From Erwinia pyri (lineage in GTDB: Bacteria; Pseudomonadota; Gammaproteobacteria; Enterobacterales; Enterobacteriaceae), in assembly GCF_030758455.1 (NCBI RefSeq), contig NZ_CP132353.1:744001-808000 (forward strand): a stretch of DNA of 64,000 nt, read 5' to 3'. Positions 44,084 through 52,061 of this stretch are shown one piece after another. The notes beneath the pieces are model-generated. The model had not been told where the DNA came from. It searched no databases and was given only the letters and a program-made list of their open reading frames with translations. Every line of letters begins with the position of its first letter. Within the stretch, counting starts at the first letter, position 1. Position numbers and translations under genes: made by a program.

Positions 44084-44971
44084 ATGGCCCGGCTGACCGC
44101 GAAAGATTTCTCCCCTGAGCTGCTCGAAATTTACGACTATTACGTTCACGGCAAAATTAATAAGCGCGAGTTTCTCTCGCTGGCGGGTAAGTTCGCCGTC
44201 GGAGGGCTGACGGCCGCCACGCTGTTGACTTCGCTCAGCCCCAACTATGCGCTGGCTGAACAGGTAGAGTTTACCGACCCTGATATCCTGCCTGAGTACA
44301 TCCATTATCCTTCACCGAACGGTAATCAGAGCGTGCGCGGCTATCTGGTCCGGCCTGCTAAAGCCACCGGCAAGCTGCCTGCGGTGGTGGTAGCCCATGA
44401 GAACCGTGGCCTGAATCCCTATATTGAAGATGTGGCGCGACGCCTGGCCAAAGCTGGCTTTATTGCGCTGGCACCAGACGGACTGAGCGTGCTGGGAGGC
44501 TATCCCGGCAACGATGAAAAGGGGCGGGAGATGCAGGCGCAGATCGATCCTGCCAGACTGATGAACGATTTCTTCGCGGCGATAGAGTTCATGATGCAGG
44601 ATGAGCGGACCACCGGGAAAGTGGGGATCACCGGCTTTTGCTACGGTGGCGGCGTGGCGAATGCGGCCGCTGTGGCTTATCCCGAACTGGCAGCCGCCGT
44701 GCCATTCTATGGTCGTCAGCCGCAGGCGAAAGAGGTCGCCCGCATTAAGGCACCGCTGCTGATCCATTACGCCGGGCTGGATACGCGCATCAATGAAGGC
44801 TGGCCAGCTTACGAGGCGGCGCTGAAAGCGGATAACAAAGTTTACGAGGCGCATATCTATCCGGAAGTGAACCACGGCTTCCATAACGACTCTACGCCAC
44901 GCTATGACAAAAAAGCTGCCGATCTCGCCTGGCAGAGAACGCTGGGCTGGTTTAATAAGTATCTGGTTTAA
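44084..44971 (+). CDS. YghX-like dienelactone hydrolase family protein
   Basis: A 295-residue alpha/beta hydrolase of the dienelactone hydrolase family. The catalytic set is Cys in GFCYGGG, Asp in YAGLDTRIN and His in VNHGFHND. An N-terminal extension (about 70 residues) includes a hydrophobic run [22 protein letters not shown], which could be a signal or anchor; a single arginine precedes it, so a Tat signal is uncertain. ATG 44084 is set by AGGAG. The sequence is close to E. coli YghX, a damaged gene in K-12; this copy is intact. Confidence 0.85.
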   Translation: MARLTAKDFSPELLEIYDYYVHGKINKREFLSLAGKFAVGGLTAATLLTSLSPNYALAEQVEFTDPDILPEYIHYPSPNGNQSVRGYLVRPAKATGKLPAVVVAHENRGLNPYIEDVARRLAKAGFIALAPDGLSVLGGYPGNDEKGREMQAQIDPARLMNDFFAAIEFMMQDERTTGKVGITGFCYGGGVANAAAVAYPELAAAVPFYGRQPQAKEVARIKAPLLIHYAGLDTRINEGWPAYEAALKADNKVYEAHIYPEVNHGFHNDSTPRYDKKAADLAWQRTLGWFNKYLV

Positions 44972-45040
44972 CGCTGGCTTATTTTAGTCAGGGCAAGGCT
45001 TGTTGAGCCGAGGTTTATTGATCTCTTCGGGAAAAGGCTT

Positions 45041-45068
45041 ATCGTAATGTAATATTTTATATAACGAT
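45041..45068. promoter_or_regulatory. ModE-like palindrome upstream of the binding-protein gene
   Basis: ATCGTAATGTA (45041-45051), 6 bp, TATATAACGAT (45058-45068): an inverted repeat, 9 of 11 positions, resembling the molybdate repressor site of modABC. It ends 9 bp before the ATG, where a repressor would block transcription or initiation. Confidence 0.55.
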
Positions 45069-45077
45069 GAGATCATC

Positions 45078-46022
45078 ATGCCCCTATTCTCTACCCCTTC
45101 CGCTGCGGCAAAGCTCTCCTGTGCTGCTGTTCTGCTCTGTTCCTTTACCGCCTCCGTTGCCCACGCAGCGGAGGATTTTCGTGTGACCTATGCCGGTTCG
45201 ATGGGCGTGGTGATGGACAAGGCGTTAGGCCCCGCCTTTGCCCGGGCGCATCAGGTTAACTATCAGGGCCAGGGACAGGGTGCCTACGGCATGGCGAATC
45301 TGCTGGCGTCGAAAAAAGTGGTGGCGGACGTTTTCGTCTCCATTACGCCAGGCCCGATTGCCATACTGCAAAAAGCGGGGCTGGTAGAGAAGGCGCAGCC
45401 CGTAGCCAGCACCAGCATGGTCATTGCCTATAACCCGAAGGGGAAATACGCGCAGGCCTTTGACGCTATCCGCACAGGAAAAGCGGGCGCGCAGCCCTGG
45501 TGGAAGGTACTGCAAACGCCAACGCTGCGCTTTGGCCGTACCGATCCGGCAACCGATCCTCAGGGGCAAAACATTATTTTCACTATGCTGCTGGCAGAGC
45601 GCTATTACCAGCAGCCCGATCTCGCTAAAACCGTTCTGGGCAGCACGCAGAATCCGCAGCAGGTGTTGGCGGAAGGGGGTCTGCTGACCCGTCTGGAGGC
45701 GGGACAGGTGGATGCGGCATCTGGCTATGAGAGCGCAACCCGTTCCGCGGGCCTGCCTTACATCAGCCTGCCGGATGAAATTAACCTCAGTAACCCCGCT
45801 ATGGATCACGACTGGTACAGCAAAGTCAGTTTTGACATTACCGACCCGAAAGGAGAGCAGAAAACCCTGCATACTCAGCCGCTGGTGTTTTACGCCGCCG
45901 TGCTGAAAAATGCGCCGCATCCTGAACTGGCGAAACAATTTGTGCAGTTTATGCAAAGCGCGGAAGGTCAGGGGCTGTTTGCGAAAAATGGTTACGGTCA
46001 GCCAAAAGGTGGAGCGATGTAA
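45078..46022 (+). CDS. Molybdate/tungstate-type substrate-binding protein
   Basis: A 314-residue periplasmic binding protein with a signal peptide ending near SVAHAAEDF. It resembles WtpA/ModA-like binders (VTYAGSMGVVMDKALGPAF, ASKKVVADVFVSIT). The ModE-like site in front supports an oxyanion ligand such as molybdate or tungstate. The permease gene follows immediately (TAAGTG), but no ATP-binding protein gene is adjacent. Confidence 0.82.
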   Translation: MPLFSTPSAAAKLSCAAVLLCSFTASVAHAAEDFRVTYAGSMGVVMDKALGPAFARAHQVNYQGQGQGAYGMANLLASKKVVADVFVSITPGPIAILQKAGLVEKAQPVASTSMVIAYNPKGKYAQAFDAIRTGKAGAQPWWKVLQTPTLRFGRTDPATDPQGQNIIFTMLLAERYYQQPDLAKTVLGSTQNPQQVLAEGGLLTRLEAGQVDAASGYESATRSAGLPYISLPDEINLSNPAMDHDWYSKVSFDITDPKGEQKTLHTQPLVFYAAVLKNAPHPELAKQFVQFMQSAEGQGLFAKNGYGQPKGGAM

Positions 46023-46778
46023 GTGCGGGCTTTCTGGCTGGGGGTGCCGGCGCTCTTGCTGCTCGGCCTTCCTTTCATCACCCTGGCGTGGATCACGCCC
46101 TGGTCTGGTTTCCATCTTGCCTGGGGAGACGGGCAGGCTATTGGCGTTTCGCTGGGCCTGAGCATGATTGCCCTGCCGTTGATCGTGCTTTGCGGATTAC
46201 CGCTCTCCCTCTGGCTGGCAAGAACCGGTTCGCGCTGGCGGAGCATCATTGAGATAGCGGTACTGGTGCCGTTGCTGGCTCCGCCGCTGGCCATGGGGAT
46301 TCTGCTGGTATCGGTATTTGGTCCTTACGGCACGGTAGGCGAGGTGCTCTCCGGCATCGGTATCTCCCTCAATAACAACCCTGGCGCATTTGTCGTGGCG
46401 CAGTTTTACGGTGGCTTGCCCTATTTTGTACTGTCGGCGCGGTCGGCGTTTGAGCATGTGCCTGTTGAGGTGGAAGAGGCCGGAGAGACGCTGGGCGCCT
46501 CCGCCTGGCAAATTTTCTGGCGACTGACGCTGCCGCAGGCAGGACGCGGACTCGCCGCTGCGCTGGCTATTACCTGGGTCAGGATCGTTGGTGAGTTCGG
46601 CATCGTCCTGGTGTTCAGCTACTTCCCGCAGGGGATCCCGGTTAAGTTGTTTATTAATTTGCAGAATGAAGGGGTAGAGGCGGTATATGCTCTGCTCTGG
46701 ATCCTGCTGATTACCACGCTGCCGCTGCCACTTTGGCTGGTGATGCGGGCAGGCAGAAAAGCCCACCCGGCAAACTGA
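46023..46778 (+). CDS. ABC permease (ModB/WtpB-like)
   Basis: A 251-residue inner membrane permease with about five hydrophobic segments and the EAA loop VEVEEAGETLGASAWQIFWRL-type block that docks the ATPase. It starts at GTG directly after the binding-protein stop. The ATPase must come from elsewhere in the genome, for example a ModC or WtpC. It is convergent with an AraC gene, with a tandem repeat between. Confidence 0.85.
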   Translation: MRAFWLGVPALLLLGLPFITLAWITPWSGFHLAWGDGQAIGVSLGLSMIALPLIVLCGLPLSLWLARTGSRWRSIIEIAVLVPLLAPPLAMGILLVSVFGPYGTVGEVLSGIGISLNNNPGAFVVAQFYGGLPYFVLSARSAFEHVPVEVEEAGETLGASAWQIFWRLTLPQAGRGLAAALAITWVRIVGEFGIVLVFSYFPQGIPVKLFINLQNEGVEAVYALLWILLITTLPLPLWLVMRAGRKAHPAN

Positions 46779-46822
46779 GTCAGATCCCGCTGGTGCGTTC
46801 CCGGGCCAGGCCGCTATTTGAG

Positions 46823-46930
46823 TGGCATTTCGTTAGCTCGTTCCCGCGCTGAACAGCCATCTGCCTGGTATATCGTTGGCCCGGCTCCGCGCTAAACGGC
46901 CATCTGCGTGGTATTCCGCTGGCTCTGTTC
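46823..46930. repeat. 43-bp tandem repeat at the 3' end of the AraC gene
   Basis: Units start at 46823, 46866 and 46909, an exact 43-bp period; each begins TGG-y-ATxxCG and ends with AACxGCCATCTGC. Two units lie outside the gene, and the end of the second unit plus the partial third lie in the AraC stop region. As 43 is not a multiple of 3, the copies are read in different frames. Confidence 0.8.
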
Positions 46931-47866
46931 TGCACGAAGCGCGCCGGGCGTTTTCCCCACGGTGCGCTTAAAGGCGCGGCTGAAGGCGGCCAGGGAGCCG
47001 TAACCCAGACGCCAGGCGACCGTTTCAATCGCTTCACCATCCCGTCCGATCCACTGTACCGCCAGCTGCATCCGCAACTCCGTCAGATAGCGCACCGGGG
47101 TCATCCCTGTCACCGCCAGAAAACGCTCGGCAAATACCGATCTGGAGCTGCCCATCTCCGCCGCAAGTTTGGCTACGGTCCAGTTTTTACCCGGTTCCCG
47201 GTGTAGCGCAACCAGCGCTTTGCCCAGACGCGGGTCGCGCAACGCCTGAAGCCAGCCCCCGGCATCGCCACAACCGGACTCCACCCAGCCCCGCACGATA
47301 AACGAAGCCACGACGTCTGCCAGGCGGGAGAGGATACTGGCGTATCCTGCCCGCCGGCTTAACGATTCGCGCTCCATCGCTTCCAGCATCGGCTGCACCT
47401 CAGGGTATTTATGCATCAGCGTATCGGCCAGCAGCACCTCTGGCATCGCGCTGACCAGCATCTGCATGCCGCCCAAATCAAACTCCATGCAGCCGCTGAA
47501 AACCAGGGCTGCTGGCTCATCCGGCGACTCCTGCGCGCACGCCTTCACGCAGCAAACGTTGCCGCAGACCGGCGTACTGCTGAAGGCATGAACATCCTGG
47601 CAGGGAACATCAGGGGAGGAGAGCAACACGTGGTCAGTGCCGTGGGGCAGCAGTAACGCGTCGCCGGTATTCAGCACATAGAACCGGCCGCTGTGGGTGC
47701 GCAACATCACCGGCCCGCGGCTGACAAAATGAAACTGCGCCCGGCCCGGCGCGCTGTCAAACCCCACGCCAAACGGGGCCGCCAGCTCAATGCGGCGATA
47801 CTGTACGCCCAGCAGGCGCATGCCTGAGAGCAGTTCGCTGGCAAGATCGTGCGTTTCCGCTGGCAT
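46892..47866 (-). CDS. AraC-family regulator with cupin sensor
   Basis: A 324-residue AraC protein: N-terminal cupin-like sensor (FHFVSRGPVMLRTHSGRFYVLN, GDALLLPHGTDHVLL) and two C-terminal helix-turn-helix motifs (VAKLAAEMGSSRSVFAERF, VAWRLGYGSLAAFSRAFKR). It belongs to the CuxR/YqhC-like group with cupin_6. ATG 47866 follows GGGAGGAAGCC. It is divergent from the NepI-like exporter (110 bp apart) and is its likely regulator. The C-terminal end is involved in the 43-bp repeat. Confidence 0.88.
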   Translation of the reverse strand: MPAETHDLASELLSGMRLLGVQYRRIELAAPFGVGFDSAPGRAQFHFVSRGPVMLRTHSGRFYVLNTGDALLLPHGTDHVLLSSPDVPCQDVHAFSSTPVCGNVCCVKACAQESPDEPAALVFSGCMEFDLGGMQMLVSAMPEVLLADTLMHKYPEVQPMLEAMERESLSRRAGYASILSRLADVVASFIVRGWVESGCGDAGGWLQALRDPRLGKALVALHREPGKNWTVAKLAAEMGSSRSVFAERFLAVTGMTPVRYLTELRMQLAVQWIGRDGEAIETVAWRLGYGSLAAFSRAFKRTVGKTPGALRAEQSQRNTTQMAV

Positions 47867-47976
47867 GGCTTCCTCCCTTTCCGGACGATTAATCAATAAT
47901 TACGGATTATACATCATAGACCATCCGGGTCGAGCCTTATACGCTGTACGCTATTCACCTCCAACGGAAGCAAACC

Positions 47977-49164
47977 ATGAACGCAGTGCAACAGGCCAGT
48001 ACGGCACAGGAAAAGCCCCAGTGGGGCGCAGTATTTTCGATGGCGCTTGGCGTGTTTGGGCTGGTGACGGCAGAATTTCTGCCCGCCAGTCTGTTAACGC
48101 CGATGGCCGCCAGCCTCGGTGTGACGGAAGGTGTGACCGGACAGGCCGTTACCGTAACGGCCATCTTCGCGCTGCTCACCAGCTTCTTTAGCGCCTCCGC
48201 CACCCGCAAGCGCGATCGCCGTGGCGTGATGCTGCTGTTTTCGCTGATGCTGATCATTTCTAATTTGCTGGTGGCTTTTGCTCCCAACCTAACGTTTATT
48301 CTGGTGGGCAGGGTGCTGTTGGGCATCGCGCTGGGCGGCTTCTGGACGCTGGCGGCAGCTACCACTATGCGGCTGGTACCTGAAGCGATGATCCCGCGCG
48401 CGCTCTCAATCGTGTTCAGCGGCGTGTCGGTGGCAACGATTGTGGCGGCGCCGATGGGCAGCTATTTTGGTCACCTGATCGGCTGGCGCAATGTGTTTTT
48501 TGCCGCTTCGCTCATTGGCGTGGTGGGGCTGCTCTGGCAGATTATCGCGTTGCCCAAAATGCCGCCGCATCTCTCAGGCAACGGCAGCTCGCTCTTCTCG
48601 CTGATGCGCCGTCCGGGCATGCAAACCGCGCTGCTGGCTATTATTCTGGTCTTTTCCGGACACTTTGCCTTCTTTACCTATCTGCGTCCCTTCCTGGAGA
48701 GCGTGTCCGGCGTAGGCGTTAATGGGCTCTCCGCCATCCTGCTGGGCTTTGGCGTGGCGAACTTTGCCGGAACGCTGATTGCAGGCGTGCTGCTTGAACG
48801 AAATCTGCACCGCACCTTGATTGCTATGCCGCTGGCGATGGGCATATTGGGCGTCGGCCTGGTAGCGATGGGTTCCGCTCCGCTGGTGGATGCGGTGCTG
48901 GTCGCGCTGTGGGGGATGGCGTTTGGCGCGGTGCCGGTTGGCTGGTCAACCTGGATTACCCGTACCATGCCGGATGAAGCGGAGAGCGGCGGCGGCCTGC
49001 TGGTTGCTTCTATTCAGCTGGCCATTACCATTGGCGCGGCAGCGGGCGGGGTGATCTTTAACGTCACCGGCGCGAAAGGGGTATTTATGGGGAGCGCAGT
49101 GGCGCTGTTAATTGCCACCCTGACCATCTACGCAGCCTTAAGAGCCAAACCGGTTATGGCATAA
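47977..49164 (+). CDS. NepI-like MFS efflux pump
   Basis: A 395-residue DHA1 transporter with about 12 TM. It follows E. coli NepI (purine ribonucleoside efflux) block by block: FLPASLLTPMAASLGVTEGV, GRVLLGIALGGFWTLAAATTMRLVP and VPVGWSTWITRTMPD. The substrate could be purine nucleosides or a related compound. A divergent AraC gene is its probable regulator. Confidence 0.82.
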   Translation: MNAVQQASTAQEKPQWGAVFSMALGVFGLVTAEFLPASLLTPMAASLGVTEGVTGQAVTVTAIFALLTSFFSASATRKRDRRGVMLLFSLMLIISNLLVAFAPNLTFILVGRVLLGIALGGFWTLAAATTMRLVPEAMIPRALSIVFSGVSVATIVAAPMGSYFGHLIGWRNVFFAASLIGVVGLLWQIIALPKMPPHLSGNGSSLFSLMRRPGMQTALLAIILVFSGHFAFFTYLRPFLESVSGVGVNGLSAILLGFGVANFAGTLIAGVLLERNLHRTLIAMPLAMGILGVGLVAMGSAPLVDAVLVALWGMAFGAVPVGWSTWITRTMPDEAESGGGLLVASIQLAITIGAAAGGVIFNVTGAKGVFMGSAVALLIATLTIYAALRAKPVMA

Positions 49165-49172
49165 AGAGCGCT

Positions 49173-49205
49173 GTGCGGCAGTGAGGAGAGTTCCCGCTGC
49201 CGCAC
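49173..49205. terminator. Hairpin after the NepI-like gene
   Basis: GTGCGGCAG / CTGCCGCAC, 9-bp stem with an inner GGA/TCC pairing, between convergent genes. No clear U tract. Confidence 0.5.
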
Positions 49206-49273
49206 TACTTATCTCCGGCAACAAAATCCCTTCTGCGCCAGCCACTGCACCTTAAATCACTGCCATAGCGGCG

Positions 49274-49555
49274 TTATTTCTTGTCGATATGCCCCAAATC
49301 CCGCTCCGGGAAACAGTAGTTCCGCACCCGCTGCTTCAGCTCTTTAGCTTCCGGAAAGCCGCCATCAGTTTTGCGATCCCAGATGATCTGCTCATCAATT
49401 TTAATCTGATAGATGCCGCCCGTACCGGGCACCAGGGTAACGGAGCCTAAATCCGTACTGAAGGTATGTAGCAGCTCTTGTGCCATCCAGCCTGCACGCA
49501 GCAGCCAGTTACATTGAGCACAGTAGTGAATAGTAATGGCGGGTGCGGTTTTCAT
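49274..49555 (-). CDS. SelW/Rdx-type thioredoxin-like protein
   Basis: A 93-residue protein of the SelT/SelW/SelH (Rdx) family: IHYCAQCNWLLRAGWMAQEL at the N-terminus holds CxxC (a Cys homologue of CxxU) and GTGGIYQIKID follows. It is a cytosolic redox protein of unknown partner. The ATG at 49555 is the family start; more upstream frame is open but unlike the family. Confidence 0.85.
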   Translation of the reverse strand: MKTAPAITIHYCAQCNWLLRAGWMAQELLHTFSTDLGSVTLVPGTGGIYQIKIDEQIIWDRKTDGGFPEAKELKQRVRNYCFPERDLGHIDKK

Positions 49556-49674
49556 AACAATGCCCTGATGCGGGAAAGGATCGCTATTTTCCGGCGGCCA
49601 GCCTCTCACTGTCAAGATGGCCTTGTAAGGCCAGAAAATCATACACATTCATTTTAGTGTTGCGACAAGACCTT

Positions 49675-51816
49675 TCATGCTTCGGCTGAGGCCGCGAACA
49701 GCACCCCCGCTGGCTGCGGGCGGCTCAGCAGGAAGCCCTGCAGTTTGTCGCAGCCCGCTTCCGCCAGCGTCAGGCGCTGCTGCTCGGTCTCAACGCCCTC
49801 TGCGGTCACCGACAATCCCAGCGAGTGGCCCAGCTTGATCACCGAGGAGACGATGGTGTCCGCCTGCTCCTGAATGCCAAGCAGCTGGATAAAGCAGCGA
49901 TCAATTTTGAGCGTGTCGACCGGGAACTGGGTGAGGTAGCTCAGGCTTGAATAGCCGGTGCCGAAGTCGTCGAGCGCAATCCGGAAGCCTGCTGCTCTTA
50001 AGGTCTGAATGGTTTGCAACGCCTGCTGGTGATCTTCCAGCATTACCCCTTCCGTTATTTCCAGCTCTATCTGTCTGGGGTCCACGCCCTGCTGCTGCAC
50101 AATTTCCTGCAGACGTTCAATAAAATTACCCGCCAGGAATTGCAGGGGGGAGACGTTCACCGACATACGCAGATGCGGGCAGCTTTTAGCTCGCATGAGA
50201 GCCTGCTGCAACACCCAGTCGCCCAGCGGAATAATCAGGCCAGTCTCTTCAGCAATCGGAATAAAGTCTGCCGGCGAGATCGGCCCCAGCGCAGGATGCT
50301 GCCAGCGCAGCAGAGCTTCAATCCCCAGCATCGTCTTGCCCGTGATATCCATAATGGGCTGATACCAGAGCGCCAGTCCCTGCGCGGTATCCAGCGCCAG
50401 GCGCAGCTCCTCCGCCAGCAGCTGACGCTTCATCAGCGTTTCGCCCAGCACCGGCGTAAACATATGGCAGCGCCCACGCCCTTCAGATTTAGCAGCATAA
50501 AGCGCGATATCAGCTTTACGCATCAGCTCCTGTCGCTCACTACCCTGTTCTGGCGCCACGGCAATACCGATACTGACCCCCACCCACAGGCGATTGCCTT
50601 CCAGCATCACCGGCGACGTGAGCTGTTCAATAATTTGCTGACAGAGCTGAATAAGCTGCTGCTCATTTTCCGGGTGATTCACCATCACCACAAATTCATC
50701 CCCGCCCAGCCTGCCAACCGCATCTTCAGGATCAAGCAGCGTGGTAAGCCGTTTACTCACCTCAATAATTAACTCGTCGCCAATATGATGCCCGTAGGTA
50801 TCGTTGATCATCTTGAAGCGATCCAGATCCAGCAGCAGCAGAGCCACGCTGTCGCCGTCCGGGGCGAGCGTACTTAACCGTCTGTTGATCTGTTCTCTCA
50901 TTGCGGCGCGGTTAGGCAGGCCTGTCAGCACATCCTGCATCGCCAGCTTTTGGGCATGGGCTTCGCTGGCTTCCAGTTTTATTACAGACTCTGACAGCCT
51001 GAGCGAAGAGAGCCACAGGCGGCGCGTCATTTTGATGCCCATCAGCGTTATCGCCATCATCGCCAGTAACACCAGCGGACCGGTCACCATCAGCATTTGG
51101 CTGCCAGGCCGCATGGGTTGCCAGGAGACGTAGCTGACCGGAATTTTAAGGTGCGATTGCAGTAAAAAACCGGCGCTGTTGAGCCGATTTTCATCGCTGG
51201 GGATAAAGCGGAAGTCAGTGACCACGCCACGGTGTTCCAGGAAATCTACAAAGCTGTAATGCAGATAACGGAGAAAAATGAGTTTCTGACCGCCGCTCTC
51301 CGGCACTTCACCCAGGGCGATTTCCGCTACGCGTCCGTTAAGGCGAATAAAATCAGCGGTAAATGCAGGAGAGGAAAGGGAAGAGAGGCGGGAGAGGCTT
51401 TCAAGCCAGGGAGAGAGTTGATGCTTAACGTCGAGGTAATGATCTGATGCTACCTGTCTCCCCTCCAGCCAGGCCATCAAAGGCTGATTTTCTGCATTCA
51501 GCAGATAGACTTCATCATCCCCTGCCAGGGTGTTAAGCCAGTAGCCAAATCGATTGCCTCCCTCCTGTAACTGCGCGGTAAGCTCAGGCCAGGCAAGCAG
51601 GCTCTGATGCTGATGCAGATAGTCATCCAGGTGCTGAGAAAAAATGTTTTCAATCACCTGCTGCTGCTTTTCCAGCGCTTTGGCATTGCTCTGCGTGGTG
51701 ACCCACCACGCGGTGAAACCACAGGCGAGAAACGTAAACAGGATCACCAGGATCATCGGCGTCAGCACGTTGCGGAAGAAGTGGCGCCTTAGCGCCTGGC
51801 CGTGTTCGTTAATCAT
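49675..51816 (-). CDS. Membrane GGDEF-EAL cyclic-di-GMP enzyme with CHASE4-like sensor
   Basis: A 713-residue protein: TM1 near residues 18-40, a periplasmic region of about 190 residues resembling CHASE4, TM2 near 240-262, then GGDEF (RLGGDEFVVMV) and EAL (GIEALLRWQHP) domains with DDFGTGYSSL. Both catalytic motifs are intact. A FliA-type promoter upstream suggests co-expression with late flagellar genes, so it may tune motility against biofilm formation. Confidence 0.93.
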   Translation of the reverse strand: MINEHGQALRRHFFRNVLTPMILVILFTFLACGFTAWWVTTQSNAKALEKQQQVIENIFSQHLDDYLHQHQSLLAWPELTAQLQEGGNRFGYWLNTLAGDDEVYLLNAENQPLMAWLEGRQVASDHYLDVKHQLSPWLESLSRLSSLSSPAFTADFIRLNGRVAEIALGEVPESGGQKLIFLRYLHYSFVDFLEHRGVVTDFRFIPSDENRLNSAGFLLQSHLKIPVSYVSWQPMRPGSQMLMVTGPLVLLAMMAITLMGIKMTRRLWLSSLRLSESVIKLEASEAHAQKLAMQDVLTGLPNRAAMREQINRRLSTLAPDGDSVALLLLDLDRFKMINDTYGHHIGDELIIEVSKRLTTLLDPEDAVGRLGGDEFVVMVNHPENEQQLIQLCQQIIEQLTSPVMLEGNRLWVGVSIGIAVAPEQGSERQELMRKADIALYAAKSEGRGRCHMFTPVLGETLMKRQLLAEELRLALDTAQGLALWYQPIMDITGKTMLGIEALLRWQHPALGPISPADFIPIAEETGLIIPLGDWVLQQALMRAKSCPHLRMSVNVSPLQFLAGNFIERLQEIVQQQGVDPRQIELEITEGVMLEDHQQALQTIQTLRAAGFRIALDDFGTGYSSLSYLTQFPVDTLKIDRCFIQLLGIQEQADTIVSSVIKLGHSLGLSVTAEGVETEQQRLTLAEAGCDKLQGFLLSRPQPAGVLFAASAEA

Positions 51817-51891
51817 TTACTTTCCAGCAAAATCGATTCAGTCGCCATCTGAGACTGGCCTCACGAAGGTAAGACATTACCTCATTGTCGT

Positions 51892-51919
51892 TTATCGGCA
51901 AGCGATAACGCCTTCTTTA
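51892..51919 (-). promoter_or_regulatory. Possible FliA promoter of the GGDEF-EAL gene
   Basis: Minus strand: TAAAGAAG and a perfect GCCGATAA, with TAAA-to-GCCGATAA spacing of 16 rather than 15 bp. About 75 bp before the start codon. Confidence 0.5.
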
Positions 51920-51967
51920 GTGGAGATTTTTTATTAACCGAATTTTCTTTTACCGGTGAGAGCAGGG

Positions 51968-52001
51968 CCAGCATAATTGCTGGCGGCCTGAAAAGGCCGC
52001 C
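51968..52001. repeat. Two adjacent stem-loops downstream of the PBP2 gene
   Basis: CCAGC-ATAATT-GCTGG (51968-51983) and GGCGGCCT-GAAA-AGGCCGCC (51982-52001), the latter with a GNRA tetraloop. They overlap by 2 bp, so only one can fold fully. Possible 3' end structure of the PBP2 transcript. Confidence 0.5.
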
Positions 52002-52061
52002 GGAAGAGGAATAAAGGCGAATAACAACGCAAAAAAGCTGGTAATGCCTGCAGGAAAAGCG

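Noticed and set aside
46780..47040. Frame overlapping the 3' end of the AraC gene
   Set aside because: It is produced by the 43-bp repeat read in another frame.
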